Source: Deltaproteobacteria bacterium (GTDB lineage: Bacteria; Desulfobacterota; Syntrophia; Syntrophales; UBA5619). From it: a DNA stretch of 5,158 nucleotides. The DNA lies in the NCBI GenBank assembly GCA_026388365.1, contig JAPLJW010000162.1, forward strand, positions 1-5,158, written 5' to 3'. Positions 1 to 5,158 of this stretch are shown in pieces. A program made the translations under genes and the position numbers. The notes below the pieces were generated by a model. That model saw only the letters and a program-made list of their open reading frames with translations. It did no database searches and was not told where the DNA came from. Position 1 is the first letter of the stretch; the number at the start of each line of letters is the position of its first letter.

Positions 1-458
1 AGGGGCCGCAGATCATGCTGGGCTACAAGGGCAAGCCCGAAGAGACGGCCCAAACGCTCCGCGACGGCCGGATCTACACGGGCGATATCGCCACGATGGA
101 CGAGGACGGCTACTTCTTTATCGTCGACCGGAAAAAGGACATGGTCATCTCCGGCGGTTTCAACGTCTATCCGCGGGACATCGATGAGGTTTTCTACCTC
201 CATCCGAAAGTCCAGGAGGCCTGTTCCATCGGAATTCCGCATCCGGTCCGGGGCGAGAGCGTGAAGGTCTTCGTCGTCCTCAAGGAGGGCGAGACGGCCA
301 CCCAGGAGGAACTGATCGAATACTGCAAGACCCGACTTGCCTCATACAAGCTTCCGACGGAGATCGAATTCCGCAAGGAACTCCCCAAGACGAACGTGGG
401 CAAGATCCTCCGGAAACAGCTCCGCGCGGAGGAATTGGAGAATAGAAAGAAAAAGTAA
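1..458 (+). CDS. Acyl-CoA synthetase (AMP-forming), C-terminal part, 5'-truncated by window edge
   Basis: This is the last ~151 residues of an AMP-binding (ANL superfamily) acyl-CoA ligase, which activates a carboxylic acid with ATP and CoA through an acyl-adenylate. The frame is open from base 3 (G-P-Q-I-M-L-G-Y), so the ATG at 15 is internal and the real start lies left of the window. Visible motifs in order are YTGD (the ATP-ribose-binding aspartate region), the hinge DRKKDMVISGGFNVYP that begins the mobile C-terminal domain, and PKTNVGKILRKQLR. The lysine of VGK (codon 402-404) is the catalytic lysine of the adenylation step in this family. The protein ends in a lysine-rich tail. The sequence resembles long-chain fatty-acyl-CoA synthetases (FadD-like), but the substrate pocket is outside the window, so chain length or aromatic specificity cannot be told. 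The gene converges on the beta-oxidation cluster, and its product could supply that cluster with acyl-CoA. Confidence 0.93.
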   Translation, partial: GPQIMLGYKGKPEETAQTLRDGRIYTGDIATMDEDGYFFIVDRKKDMVISGGFNVYPRDIDEVFYLHPKVQEACSIGIPHPVRGESVKVFVVLKEGETATQEELIEYCKTRLASYKLPTEIEFRKELPKTNVGKILRKQLRAEELENRKKK

Positions 459-477
459 CGGCGAAAACGCAAACAAG

Positions 478-515
478 AAGAAGCCCCCCGATCCGAAGAG
501 AACGGGGGGCTTCTT
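478..515. terminator. Strong hairpin, probable bidirectional terminator between convergent genes
   Basis: A perfect 13-bp inverted repeat (478-490 with 503-515) encloses a 12-nt loop. The core of the stem is six consecutive G-C pairs plus a flanking C-G. It lies 19 bases after the stop of the acyl-CoA synthetase and 74 bases beyond the stop of the convergent acyl-CoA dehydrogenase. On the plus strand the stem ends in CTTCTT followed by GGTTT, a weak U tract. On the minus strand it is followed by CTTGTTTGCGTTTT, also only moderately T-rich. Position and stem strength support termination for both convergent units. The broken U tracts mean intrinsic termination may be incomplete. Confidence 0.8.
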
Positions 516-589
516 GGTTTCGGGAGGGAAATCCTCAGGCGGTGAATCCGGCGCTTCCCTGTTTTTCGGGCATCCGCTTCCGCCCTCTC

Positions 590-1738
590 CTATCTTAAGC
601 CGATCAGCTTTCGGGCCACGACGACGCGCTGGATCTCGTTGGTCCCCTCGTAAATCTGGCAGATCTTCGCGTCGCGCATGTGGCGTTCCGCCGGGTAATC
701 CTTCATGTAGCCGTTGCCGCCGAAGATCTGGACGCCTTCGATCGCCGCCCGCATCGCCACGTCGGAGGCGTAATACTTGGCCATCGCCGCCTCTTTCTCG
801 AAATCGAGGCCGTTGTCCTCGAGCCATGCGGCCCGCAGGAGCATCAGCTCCGCTGCGTCGAGCTCGGTGGCCATGTCGGCAAGCTTGAACTGGATCGCCT
901 GGAAGGTCGCAATCGGTTTTCCGAACTGGACCCGTTCCCGGGCGTATTCGACGGCGTCTTCGAGGGCCGCTCGGCCGATCCCGCAGGCCTGGGCGCCGAT
1001 GCCGATTCTCCCCGCGTCCAGGCCGGAGAGCATCTGCTTGAATCCCTGTCCGGGTTTGCCGAGGAGATTTTCCGCCGGCACCTCGGCCTCCTCGAAGACC
1101 AGCTCCGCCGTGCCGGAGGCGAGGAGCCCCATCTTCTCCTCCACCTTTCCGACGCGGAACCCCGGGGTGTTCTTCAGATCGACGATCAGGTTGATAATCG
1201 CCCGGTATCCGCGGGCCGGGTCGGTCGTGGCTGCCAGAACGCAGTATTGAGCCACATTGCCGCTGGTGATGAAGGTCTTTACGCCGTTGACGATGTACCG
1301 GCCACCCCTCAGTTCCGCCCGGCATTTGAGCGCGGCGGCATCGGAGCCGGCGGAGGATTCCGTCAGCGCGTAACAGCCCTCCACCTTGCCGCCCGCCACG
1401 GGGGCGAGAAACTTTCTTTTCTGCTCCTCCGTGCCGAAAGCCTTCACCGGATAGCCGTAGAGGCTGTTGTTGACCGACGCGATGACGCCGCAGCTCGCGC
1501 AGGCCTTGGAGATCTCGATCAGGGCCATGACGTAGGTCACGTTGTCCATCCCGGCGCCGTCGTAATCCGTCGGCACGGCGACCCCCATGAGCCCCATCTC
1601 GCCCAACTGCCGGCAGATCTCCTCCGGGTGCCGGTGCGTGCGGTCCAATTCCGCGGCGATCGGCTTGATTTGCGCCTCCGCAAATTTCCGGACCATCTCC
1701 CGGACCATCTTCTGTTCATCCGTGGGTGCAAAATTCAT
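590..1738 (-). CDS. Short-chain (butyryl-CoA-type) acyl-CoA dehydrogenase
   Basis: This is a 382-residue FAD flavoenzyme that introduces the alpha-beta double bond into an acyl-CoA and passes electrons to electron-transfer flavoprotein. The length is typical of the short-chain/butyryl-CoA family. Signature 1 is ALTESSAGSDAAA (residues 124-136). Signature 2 runs from Q337 to D356 (QIFGGNGYMKDYPAERHMRD). The segment IYEGTNEIQR contains E364, at the position of the catalytic base used by short-chain and butyryl-CoA dehydrogenases. The RVQFGKPIATFQAIQ segment (269-283) is the usual FAD-contacting region. The start at 1738 is chosen because MNFAPTDEQKMVREMVRKF is the family N-terminus and a GGAGGT lies 5 bases upstream. 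A longer in-frame opening to 1942 runs into the crotonase gene and is rejected. It is the last gene of the minus-strand series, 113 bases after the crotonase stop. The usual GIRGS-like motif reads MGLLASGTAEL (203-213). The exact acyl substrate is not determinable from sequence alone. Confidence 0.95.
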   Translation of the reverse strand: MNFAPTDEQKMVREMVRKFAEAQIKPIAAELDRTHRHPEEICRQLGEMGLMGVAVPTDYDGAGMDNVTYVMALIEISKACASCGVIASVNNSLYGYPVKAFGTEEQKRKFLAPVAGGKVEGCYALTESSAGSDAAALKCRAELRGGRYIVNGVKTFITSGNVAQYCVLAATTDPARGYRAIINLIVDLKNTPGFRVGKVEEKMGLLASGTAELVFEEAEVPAENLLGKPGQGFKQMLSGLDAGRIGIGAQACGIGRAALEDAVEYARERVQFGKPIATFQAIQFKLADMATELDAAELMLLRAAWLEDNGLDFEKEAAMAKYYASDVAMRAAIEGVQIFGGNGYMKDYPAERHMRDAKICQIYEGTNEIQRVVVARKLIGLR

Positions 1739-1743
1739 AAGGG

Positions 1744-1749
1744 ACCTCC
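1744..1749 (-). promoter_or_regulatory. Ribosome binding site of the acyl-CoA dehydrogenase
   Basis: On the minus strand this reads GGAGGT, five bases before the ATG at 1738. It is a near-perfect anti-Shine-Dalgarno match. It fixes the start at 1738 rather than at any upstream in-frame codon. Confidence 0.8.
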
Positions 1750-1762
1750 GCCAGTTGATTTT

Positions 1763-1821
1763 CCCTCTCCCCTTTACCCTCAAGGGCATACCCTGCAGGG
1801 AACAAGCAAGCGAGGGGAGGG
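1763..1821. repeat. Intergenic palindrome-rich element between crotonase and dehydrogenase genes
   Basis: Outer arms CTCCCCT (1767-1773) and AGGGGAG (1813-1819) are perfectly complementary. They enclose a self-complementary 10-mer CCCTGCAGGG (1791-1800) and a small CCC-TCAA-GGG hairpin (1777-1786). The flanks are strongly strand-biased: pyrimidine-rich on the left, with a G-rich run (1812-1833) on the right. From memory, spacers with CCCTCTCCC...GGGAGAGGG character are dispersed in many proteobacterial genomes, so this is more likely a genome repeat than a gene-specific regulator. It fills most of the 113-base spacer and ends 15 bases before the dehydrogenase Shine-Dalgarno. The exact boundaries are uncertain. 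Confidence 0.5.
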
Positions 1822-1851
1822 CCGGGGTTGGGATGGAAGAAAAGCCCTGCT

Positions 1852-2634
1852 TTATTTTCCGGTAAACGCCGGTTTTCTCTTCTCCAGGAAGGCCTTCATC
1901 CCCTCCTTCTGATCGTCCGTGCTGAAGCACTGGGCGCAGCATTCCACCTCGAGCCGGCAGGCGTTGTCGAGCGCCAGGTCATAGCCGAAGTTGATGCTGT
2001 GCTTGGCCATCTTGACGGCGAAGCCGGGCATGCCCGCAAGCTTTCGGGCGAACTTCAGGGTTTCCGGGAGGAGTTGGTCCGCCGGGAAGAGCCGGTTGAC
2101 GAGGCCGATCTCATAGGCCCGCTGAGCGTCGATCCGATCCCCGCTGAGGATCAGCTCCTTCGCCCGGCCCATGCCGATGATCCGGGGGAGGCGCTGGGTT
2201 CCGCCCCATCCGGGGATGAGACCGATCAGGATCTCGGGCTGGCCGAAAACCGCCTTCTCGGAGGCGAAACGGATATCGCAGGCGAGCGAGATCTCCGTCC
2301 CCCCTCCGAGGGCAAAGCCGTTCACCGCGGCGATCACCGGCTTCGGCATGATCTCCATCTGCCGGAGGGTTTCATGGCCCATCTCCATGAAGGCGAGAGC
2401 CTCCTGAGGGCGCAGGCGCTGCATTTGGGATATGTCGGCGCCGGCCACGAAGGCGCGGTCTCCCGCGCCGGTGAGGACGAGAACCTTGATGGCTTCGTCG
2501 GCTTTGCAGATGTTCACCGCGGCAAGGAGTTCGGCGATCGTCTCGGAATTCATCGCGTTGAGCGCCCTGGGCCGGTTGAAGGTGAGCGTCGCCACGCCTT
2601 CCTCGATCGCAAAAAGGATATTCTGGTAGTCCAT
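1852..2634 (-). CDS. Enoyl-CoA hydratase (crotonase family)
   Basis: This 260-residue protein has the full length of a single-domain crotonase, which adds water to trans-2-enoyl-CoA to give 3-hydroxyacyl-CoA. The first oxyanion-hole segment is AFVAGADISQM (residues 61-71; A66). The second is GFALGGGTEISLACD (106-120; G111). Both general acid/base glutamates of true hydratases are present: E114 in GGGTEIS and E134 in FGQPEILIG, matching Glu144 and Glu164 of the rat enzyme. They are followed by IPGWGGTQRLPR and the SGDRIDAQRAYEIGLVN segment. The C-terminus, DQKEGMKAFLEKRKPAF, is the standard trimer-interface tail. Having both glutamates argues for hydratase activity rather than isomerase or hydrolase activity. 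The start at 2634 gives the family N-terminus and has AAGGAG seven bases upstream. It sits between the thiolase and the dehydrogenase, the expected beta-oxidation company. Chain-length preference cannot be read. Confidence 0.95.
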   Translation of the reverse strand: MDYQNILFAIEEGVATLTFNRPRALNAMNSETIAELLAAVNICKADEAIKVLVLTGAGDRAFVAGADISQMQRLRPQEALAFMEMGHETLRQMEIMPKPVIAAVNGFALGGGTEISLACDIRFASEKAVFGQPEILIGLIPGWGGTQRLPRIIGMGRAKELILSGDRIDAQRAYEIGLVNRLFPADQLLPETLKFARKLAGMPGFAVKMAKHSINFGYDLALDNACRLEVECCAQCFSTDDQKEGMKAFLEKRKPAFTGK

Positions 2635-2641
2635 CGCATTG

Positions 2642-2647
2642 CTCCTT
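2642..2647 (-). promoter_or_regulatory. Ribosome binding site of the enoyl-CoA hydratase
   Basis: AAGGAG on the minus strand, seven bases before the ATG at 2634. An overlapping ATG at 2639 is in another frame and two bases from this site, so it is too close to be used. Confidence 0.75.
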
Positions 2648-2653
2648 TATCCG

Positions 2654-2715
2654 AAATAGCGGGACGGAGCCCCTATTGCTCAGGCAAAAAATAGAGAGGC
2701 TCCGTCCCCCTATTT
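2654..2715. repeat. REP-like palindrome with 18-bp arms between thiolase and crotonase genes
   Basis: The left arm 2654-2671 and right arm 2698-2715 are complementary at 17 of 18 positions; the one mismatch is at 2660/2709. They share the core GGGACGGAGCC. The 26-nt centre adds a further short pairing (CTAT 2673-2676 with ATAG 2691-2694), leaving an A-rich apical loop. The outer ends read AAATAG...CTATTT. The right arm ends on the base next to the thiolase stop codon (2716-2718), and the left arm ends 6 bases before the crotonase Shine-Dalgarno, so the element fills the spacer exactly. From memory, AAATAGGGGAC-type palindromes are dispersed elements in many environmental proteobacteria, some linked to REP-associated Y1 transposases; no such transposase is in the window. 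In the transcript it would form a stable hairpin that could attenuate or stabilise the messenger. Confidence 0.75.
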
Positions 2716-4008
2716 CTACACCCGTTCGAGGACGATCGCCATCCCCTGGCCGCCGCCGATGCAGAGCGTGGCAAGGCCCAGGTTCAGATCCCGCTTCCGG
2801 AGCTGCATGGCGAGGCTGTAGGTGATCCGGGCGCCGGTGCAGCCGACGGGGTGTCCGATGGAGATGCCGCTCCCGTTCAGGTTGCATTTGTCGAGGCCGA
2901 TCCCCAGTTCCCGCATGCAGGCAATGGCCTGGACGGCAAAGGCCTCGTTCAGTTCGATAAGGTCGATGTCCTTCATCGTGAGCCCCAGCCTGATGAGGAC
3001 TTTCCGTGTTGCCGGGATCGGTCCGAGCCCCATGTAGGCCGGATCGACACCGCCCGCCGCATAGCCCCGGATCCGGGCGAGCGGTTTCAGGCCGAGTTCT
3101 TTGGCCTTGTCCGCGGCCATGACAACGACCGCCGCCGCCCCGTCATTGATCCCGGAGGCGTTGCCGGCGGTGACCGTTCCGCCGTCCTTCCGGAAGGCCG
3201 GCGGGAGTTTGGCCATCTTCTCAAGCGAGGTGTCCATCGGCCTTTCATCGGTCCGGAAGGAGAGGGGATCTCCCTTCTTCTGGGGGATCGGTACCGGGAC
3301 GATCTCGTCGTCGATAGCGCCGCTCGCGATGGCGGCGCGGGCCCGCTGATGGCTGAGCAATGCCAATTCATCCTGCTCCTGCCGCGAGATGCCGTAACGG
3401 GCGGCGATGTTCTCGGCGGTGAAGCCCATGTGGTATTCATTGAAGATCTCGTAGAGTCCGTCGAAGACGACCAGATCCGTGATCTTCCCGAAGGGCATGC
3501 TCATCCGGTACCCCCAGCGGGCGTCCGGGAGGGCGAAGGGGGCGTTCGACATGTTCTCCATTCCCCCCGCCACGACGGCCTCCGCGTCCCCCGCCCGGAT
3601 GGACTGGGCGGCGAGAGAAATCGCCTTCATACCGGAGGCGCAGACCTTGTTGATGGTGATGGCATTGGTCTCCTCGGGCAGGCCCGCATAGATGCCGGCC
3701 TGGCGGCCCGGGTTCTGTCCAAGCCCCGCCTGGAGTACGTTTCCCATGATGCATTCGTCGAAATAGACAGGCGCGGCCGTGTCGGGATAATCGTAATACT
3801 TTTTCTGGAGCTCCGTCTTGTCCATGTCCCGGAAGACGTCCGGCCGGCAGGCGCGGACAGCGGCGCTCACGTCCGGCCGGAGGCCGGCCCTGCAAATCGC
3901 CTCCCGGATGACCCGCGCGCCCAGATCGACCGCTCGGACCCCTTTAAGCGATCCGCCGAAGCTGCCGACGGCGGTCCTCGCCCCGCTTACGATCACAACA
4001 TCTCTCAT
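2716..4008 (-). CDS. Acetyl-CoA acetyltransferase / 3-ketoacyl-CoA thiolase (complete)
   Basis: This 430-residue thiolase cleaves 3-ketoacyl-CoA with CoA, or condenses two acyl-CoAs in reverse. The nucleophile is C123 in [22 protein letters not shown] follows at 148-158, the pantetheine-loop motif [17 protein letters not shown] at 193-209, [14 protein letters not shown] at 280-293, NEAF at 354-357, [10 protein letters not shown] with H386, and CIGGGQG with C416. All catalytic residues are therefore present. The family is usually 390-400 residues. Here C123 lies 34 positions later than Cys89 of the Zoogloea enzyme, because an extra segment of about 30-35 residues lies between GLRPDVS and [16 protein letters not shown] (about 48-84), rich in D, K and Y. 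The start at 4008 gives the canonical [19 protein letters not shown]. The in-frame extension to 4074 would be coded by repeat DNA and is rejected. The gene is followed directly by a palindrome and then the crotonase gene. Confidence 0.95.
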   Translation of the reverse strand: MRDVVIVSGARTAVGSFGGSLKGVRAVDLGARVIREAICRAGLRPDVSAAVRACRPDVFRDMDKTELQKKYYDYPDTAAPVYFDECIMGNVLQAGLGQNPGRQAGIYAGLPEETNAITINKVCASGMKAISLAAQSIRAGDAEAVVAGGMENMSNAPFALPDARWGYRMSMPFGKITDLVVFDGLYEIFNEYHMGFTAENIAARYGISRQEQDELALLSHQRARAAIASGAIDDEIVPVPIPQKKGDPLSFRTDERPMDTSLEKMAKLPPAFRKDGGTVTAGNASGINDGAAAVVVMAADKAKELGLKPLARIRGYAAGGVDPAYMGLGPIPATRKVLIRLGLTMKDIDLIELNEAFAVQAIACMRELGIGLDKCNLNGSGISIGHPVGCTGARITYSLAMQLRKRDLNLGLATLCIGGGQGMAIVLERV

Positions 4009-4018
4009 CTGAAACAGT

Positions 4019-4024
4019 CTCCTT
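4019..4024 (-). promoter_or_regulatory. Ribosome binding site of the complete thiolase
   Basis: AAGGAG on the minus strand, ten bases before the ATG at 4008. The spacing is slightly long, but no better start exists nearby, and the canonical thiolase N-terminus begins at this ATG. It supports 4008 over the in-frame ATG at 4074. Confidence 0.65.
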
Positions 4025-4036
4025 TCCAATGTTGAC

Positions 4037-4199
4037 GGCACCGTAAAAAGTCCGGATGCTGCGTTGCGCTTCACCCTTCCCCTGCTTCCGCAGGGGCAGG
4101 CTTGTTGCAGCGTACGCCAAAGTACGCTTCACTCCTCAGGGTTCGCGCGCCTTGCCGGAGCCTGCCCCGGCGGAAGCCGGGGGAGCTTTTTACGAAGCC
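4037..4199. repeat. Composite palindromic intergenic repeat with nested inverted hairpins
   Basis: The outer arms 4037-4050 and 4186-4199 are complementary at 12 of 14 positions (core CGTAAAAAG / CTTTTTACG). Inside are two local hairpins, 4079-4096 (7-bp stem, loop TTCC) and 4165-4182 (7-bp stem, loop GGAA). With their flanks (4079-4101 and 4160-4182) they are inverted copies of each other at 21 of 23 positions. A third, central hairpin is 4110-4127 (6-bp stem GCGTAC/GTACGC, loop GCCAAA). TCCGG (4051-4055) matches CCGGA (4155-4159) and would continue the outer arm if the right nested hairpin were removed. The element occupies most of the 236-base gap between the two thiolase genes. It resembles, from memory, dispersed non-coding repeats of deltaproteobacterial genomes. 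No protein is credible here. Confidence 0.75.
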
Positions 4200-4244
4200 A
4201 CCCAAGATTCGAGGTTTTTGGCGATCATTCCGAGTTCATCCAAG

Positions 4245-5158
4245 TTAGACCCGAATCAGCATTGCGTCGCCCTGGGCGGCGCCGGAGCAGATGCCGCAGA
4301 CGCCCAAGCCCCCGCCCCGCCGGCGGAGTTCGTAGGCGAGGGTCATCAGGATCCTTGCCCCCGTCGCCCCGATCGGGTGGCCGTAGGCGATGGCGCTCCC
4401 GTTGACGTTGACCTTTGCGAACATTTCTTCCTTTGTCATCCCGAGGATCGACCGGGCGCTGACGAGGACGACCGCGGCAAAGGCCTCGTTGATCTCGACC
4501 AGGTCGATCTGGTCGAGGGTCAGGTTGTTCTGCTCCAGGATCTTGCGAATGGCGAGGCCGGGCACCGTCGCGATGTCCTTCGGCGGCTGCGAAACCTCGG
4601 CGTAGTCCAGGATCGTGCACAGGGGTGTGATCTCCAACTCCGCGGCCCGCTCGGCACTCATCAGCAGGCAGACGTCGCCCCCGTCGTTCACCCCGGGGGC
4701 GTTCCCGGCAGTGACGCTCCCGGGCTCGCCGGTGACCGTGCTCTTGTGTCCGAAGACCGGCGGCAGCTTGGCGAGCCCCTCGATCGTCGTCTCCGGCCGG
4801 GGACCTTCATCCTGACTCAGGACCGAGGTCTTTTTCCCCTCCCGGATCTCGACGGGGAAGATCTCGTTGTCCAGCCGCCCCGTCTTCATCGCCTCGCAGG
4901 CGGCCAACTGGGAGTGGAGTGCCCATTCGTCCTGATCCGCGCGGCTGAAACCGAACTCGTCCGCCACCTCCGAGCCGTGGAGGGCCATGTGGCGGTTGTA
5001 GAAGGCGCACCAGAGGCCGTCGTTGACCATCAGGTCCAGGACGGGGCGGGAGGGGAGGCCCATCCGGCTTCCCCAGCGCATCTCCGTCAGGCCGAAGGGG
5101 GCGTTGGTCATGCTCTCCTGGCCGCCGGCGATGCAGATGTCGGCCCGCCCGAGCTGGA
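4245..5158 (-). CDS. Second thiolase-family acetyl-CoA acetyltransferase, N-terminus beyond window edge
   Basis: This is the C-terminal 303 residues of a second thiolase. The frame stays open through the right edge (first visible residues QLGRADICIAGGQESM), so the ATG at 5111 is internal. By alignment to the neighbouring thiolase, about 137 residues including the nucleophilic cysteine are missing, with that cysteine about 15 residues upstream of the edge. Visible motifs are AGGQESMTNAPFG (10-22), TAGNAPGVNDGG (149-160), NEAF (223-226), GHPIGATGAR with H260, and CSGAAQG with C290, so the His and second Cys of the active site are kept. The pantetheine-loop motif differs from the common HMGxTAE: it reads HMALHGSEVADEF (56-68). 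A short extra segment STVTGEPG precedes the TAGNAPG loop. It is the most upstream visible gene of the minus-strand series and is clearly diverged from the other thiolase, so different substrates are likely. Whether it is biosynthetic or degradative cannot be decided. Confidence 0.93.
   Translation of the reverse strand, partial: QLGRADICIAGGQESMTNAPFGLTEMRWGSRMGLPSRPVLDLMVNDGLWCAFYNRHMALHGSEVADEFGFSRADQDEWALHSQLAACEAMKTGRLDNEIFPVEIREGKKTSVLSQDEGPRPETTIEGLAKLPPVFGHKSTVTGEPGSVTAGNAPGVNDGGDVCLLMSAERAAELEITPLCTILDYAEVSQPPKDIATVPGLAIRKILEQNNLTLDQIDLVEINEAFAAVVLVSARSILGMTKEEMFAKVNVNGSAIAYGHPIGATGARILMTLAYELRRRGGGLGVCGICSGAAQGDAMLIRV

Noticed and set aside
15..17. ATG as start of the acyl-CoA synthetase
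   Set aside because: The frame is open to the window edge and GPQIMLGY is an internal family motif before YTGD. The gene is simply cut by the window.
525..567. Second terminator-like hairpin (AGGGAA 525-530 / TTCCCT 555-560 followed by GTTTTTC)
   Set aside because: It is only a 6-bp stem with a 24-nt loop. The T run is attractive, but the stronger hairpin at 478-515 already serves this spacer, so the evidence is too weak.
680..1912. 410-codon plus-strand open frame opposite the acyl-CoA dehydrogenase
   Set aside because: It lies antisense to a gene with full family signatures, its translation is R/G/D/H-rich and low in recognisable motifs, and it continues across the repeat-bearing spacer. 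Long antisense frames are expected in GC-rich DNA.
1739..1942. N-terminal extension of the acyl-CoA dehydrogenase frame
   Set aside because: It would overlap the crotonase gene and translate the intergenic repeat. The canonical N-terminus and a GGAGGT are at 1738.
2851..4035. 394-codon plus-strand open frame opposite the complete thiolase
   Set aside because: It is a mirror of the thiolase codon pattern, with no domain-like motif and no ribosome binding site. The thiolase on the other strand has every catalytic residue.
4009..4074. N-terminal extension of the complete thiolase
   Set aside because: It would be encoded by the edge of the palindromic repeat, has no good Shine-Dalgarno, and precedes the standard [12 protein letters not shown] start.
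4037..4199. Insertion sequence or CRISPR-like array in the largest spacer
   Set aside because: There is no transposase frame, no target-site duplication that I can recognise, and no regularly spaced direct repeats. The structure is inverted-repeat based and short.
4200..4244. Promoter for the complete thiolase in the spacer
   Set aside because: No convincing -35/-10 pair is visible on the minus strand, and the spacer is dominated by palindromes.

Overview
The window holds five protein-coding genes, all from fatty-acid or acyl-CoA metabolism. They are a plus-strand acyl-CoA synthetase fragment at the left edge and, converging on it, four minus-strand genes. In transcription order the minus-strand genes are a thiolase running off the right edge, a second complete thiolase, an enoyl-CoA hydratase (crotonase) and an acyl-CoA dehydrogenase. 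Together they cover activation, the first oxidation, hydration and thiolytic cleavage (or, in reverse, condensation). The 3-hydroxyacyl-CoA dehydrogenase and the electron-transfer flavoprotein are not in the window.

The base composition is GC-rich, the cluster is dedicated to beta-oxidation, and the spacers carry palindromic repeats. This looks like a GC-rich bacterium, plausibly of the deltaproteobacterial (Desulfobacterota, Syntrophales-like) kind that degrades or makes short fatty and aromatic acids syntrophically. That taxonomic reading is inferred from protein and repeat 'flavour', not from a search.

Layout: 1-458 (+) is the C-terminal domain of the acyl-CoA synthetase. 459-589 is a convergent spacer with a strong 13-bp-stem hairpin (478-515) that can terminate both strands. 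590-1738 (-) is the acyl-CoA dehydrogenase. 1739-1851 is a spacer with a palindrome-rich, pyrimidine/purine-biased element. 1852-2634 (-) is the crotonase. 2635-2715 is a spacer filled by a REP-like 18-bp-arm palindrome. 2716-4008 (-) is the complete thiolase, with an internal extra segment. 4009-4244 is a spacer with a composite palindromic element of about 163 bp. 4245-5158 (-) is the C-terminal part of the second thiolase.

The enzymes are ordinary members of their families with catalytic residues intact wherever visible. The least ordinary content is in the spacers. Each of the three spacers inside the minus-strand gene series carries a different inverted-repeat element. The largest appears to be a palindromic repeat into which two mutually inverted copies of a smaller hairpin have been placed; the two copies differ only at two positions, and these form a compensatory base-pair change. 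I found no RNA genes, CRISPR array or transposase, and nothing that makes a convincing new multi-gene system.
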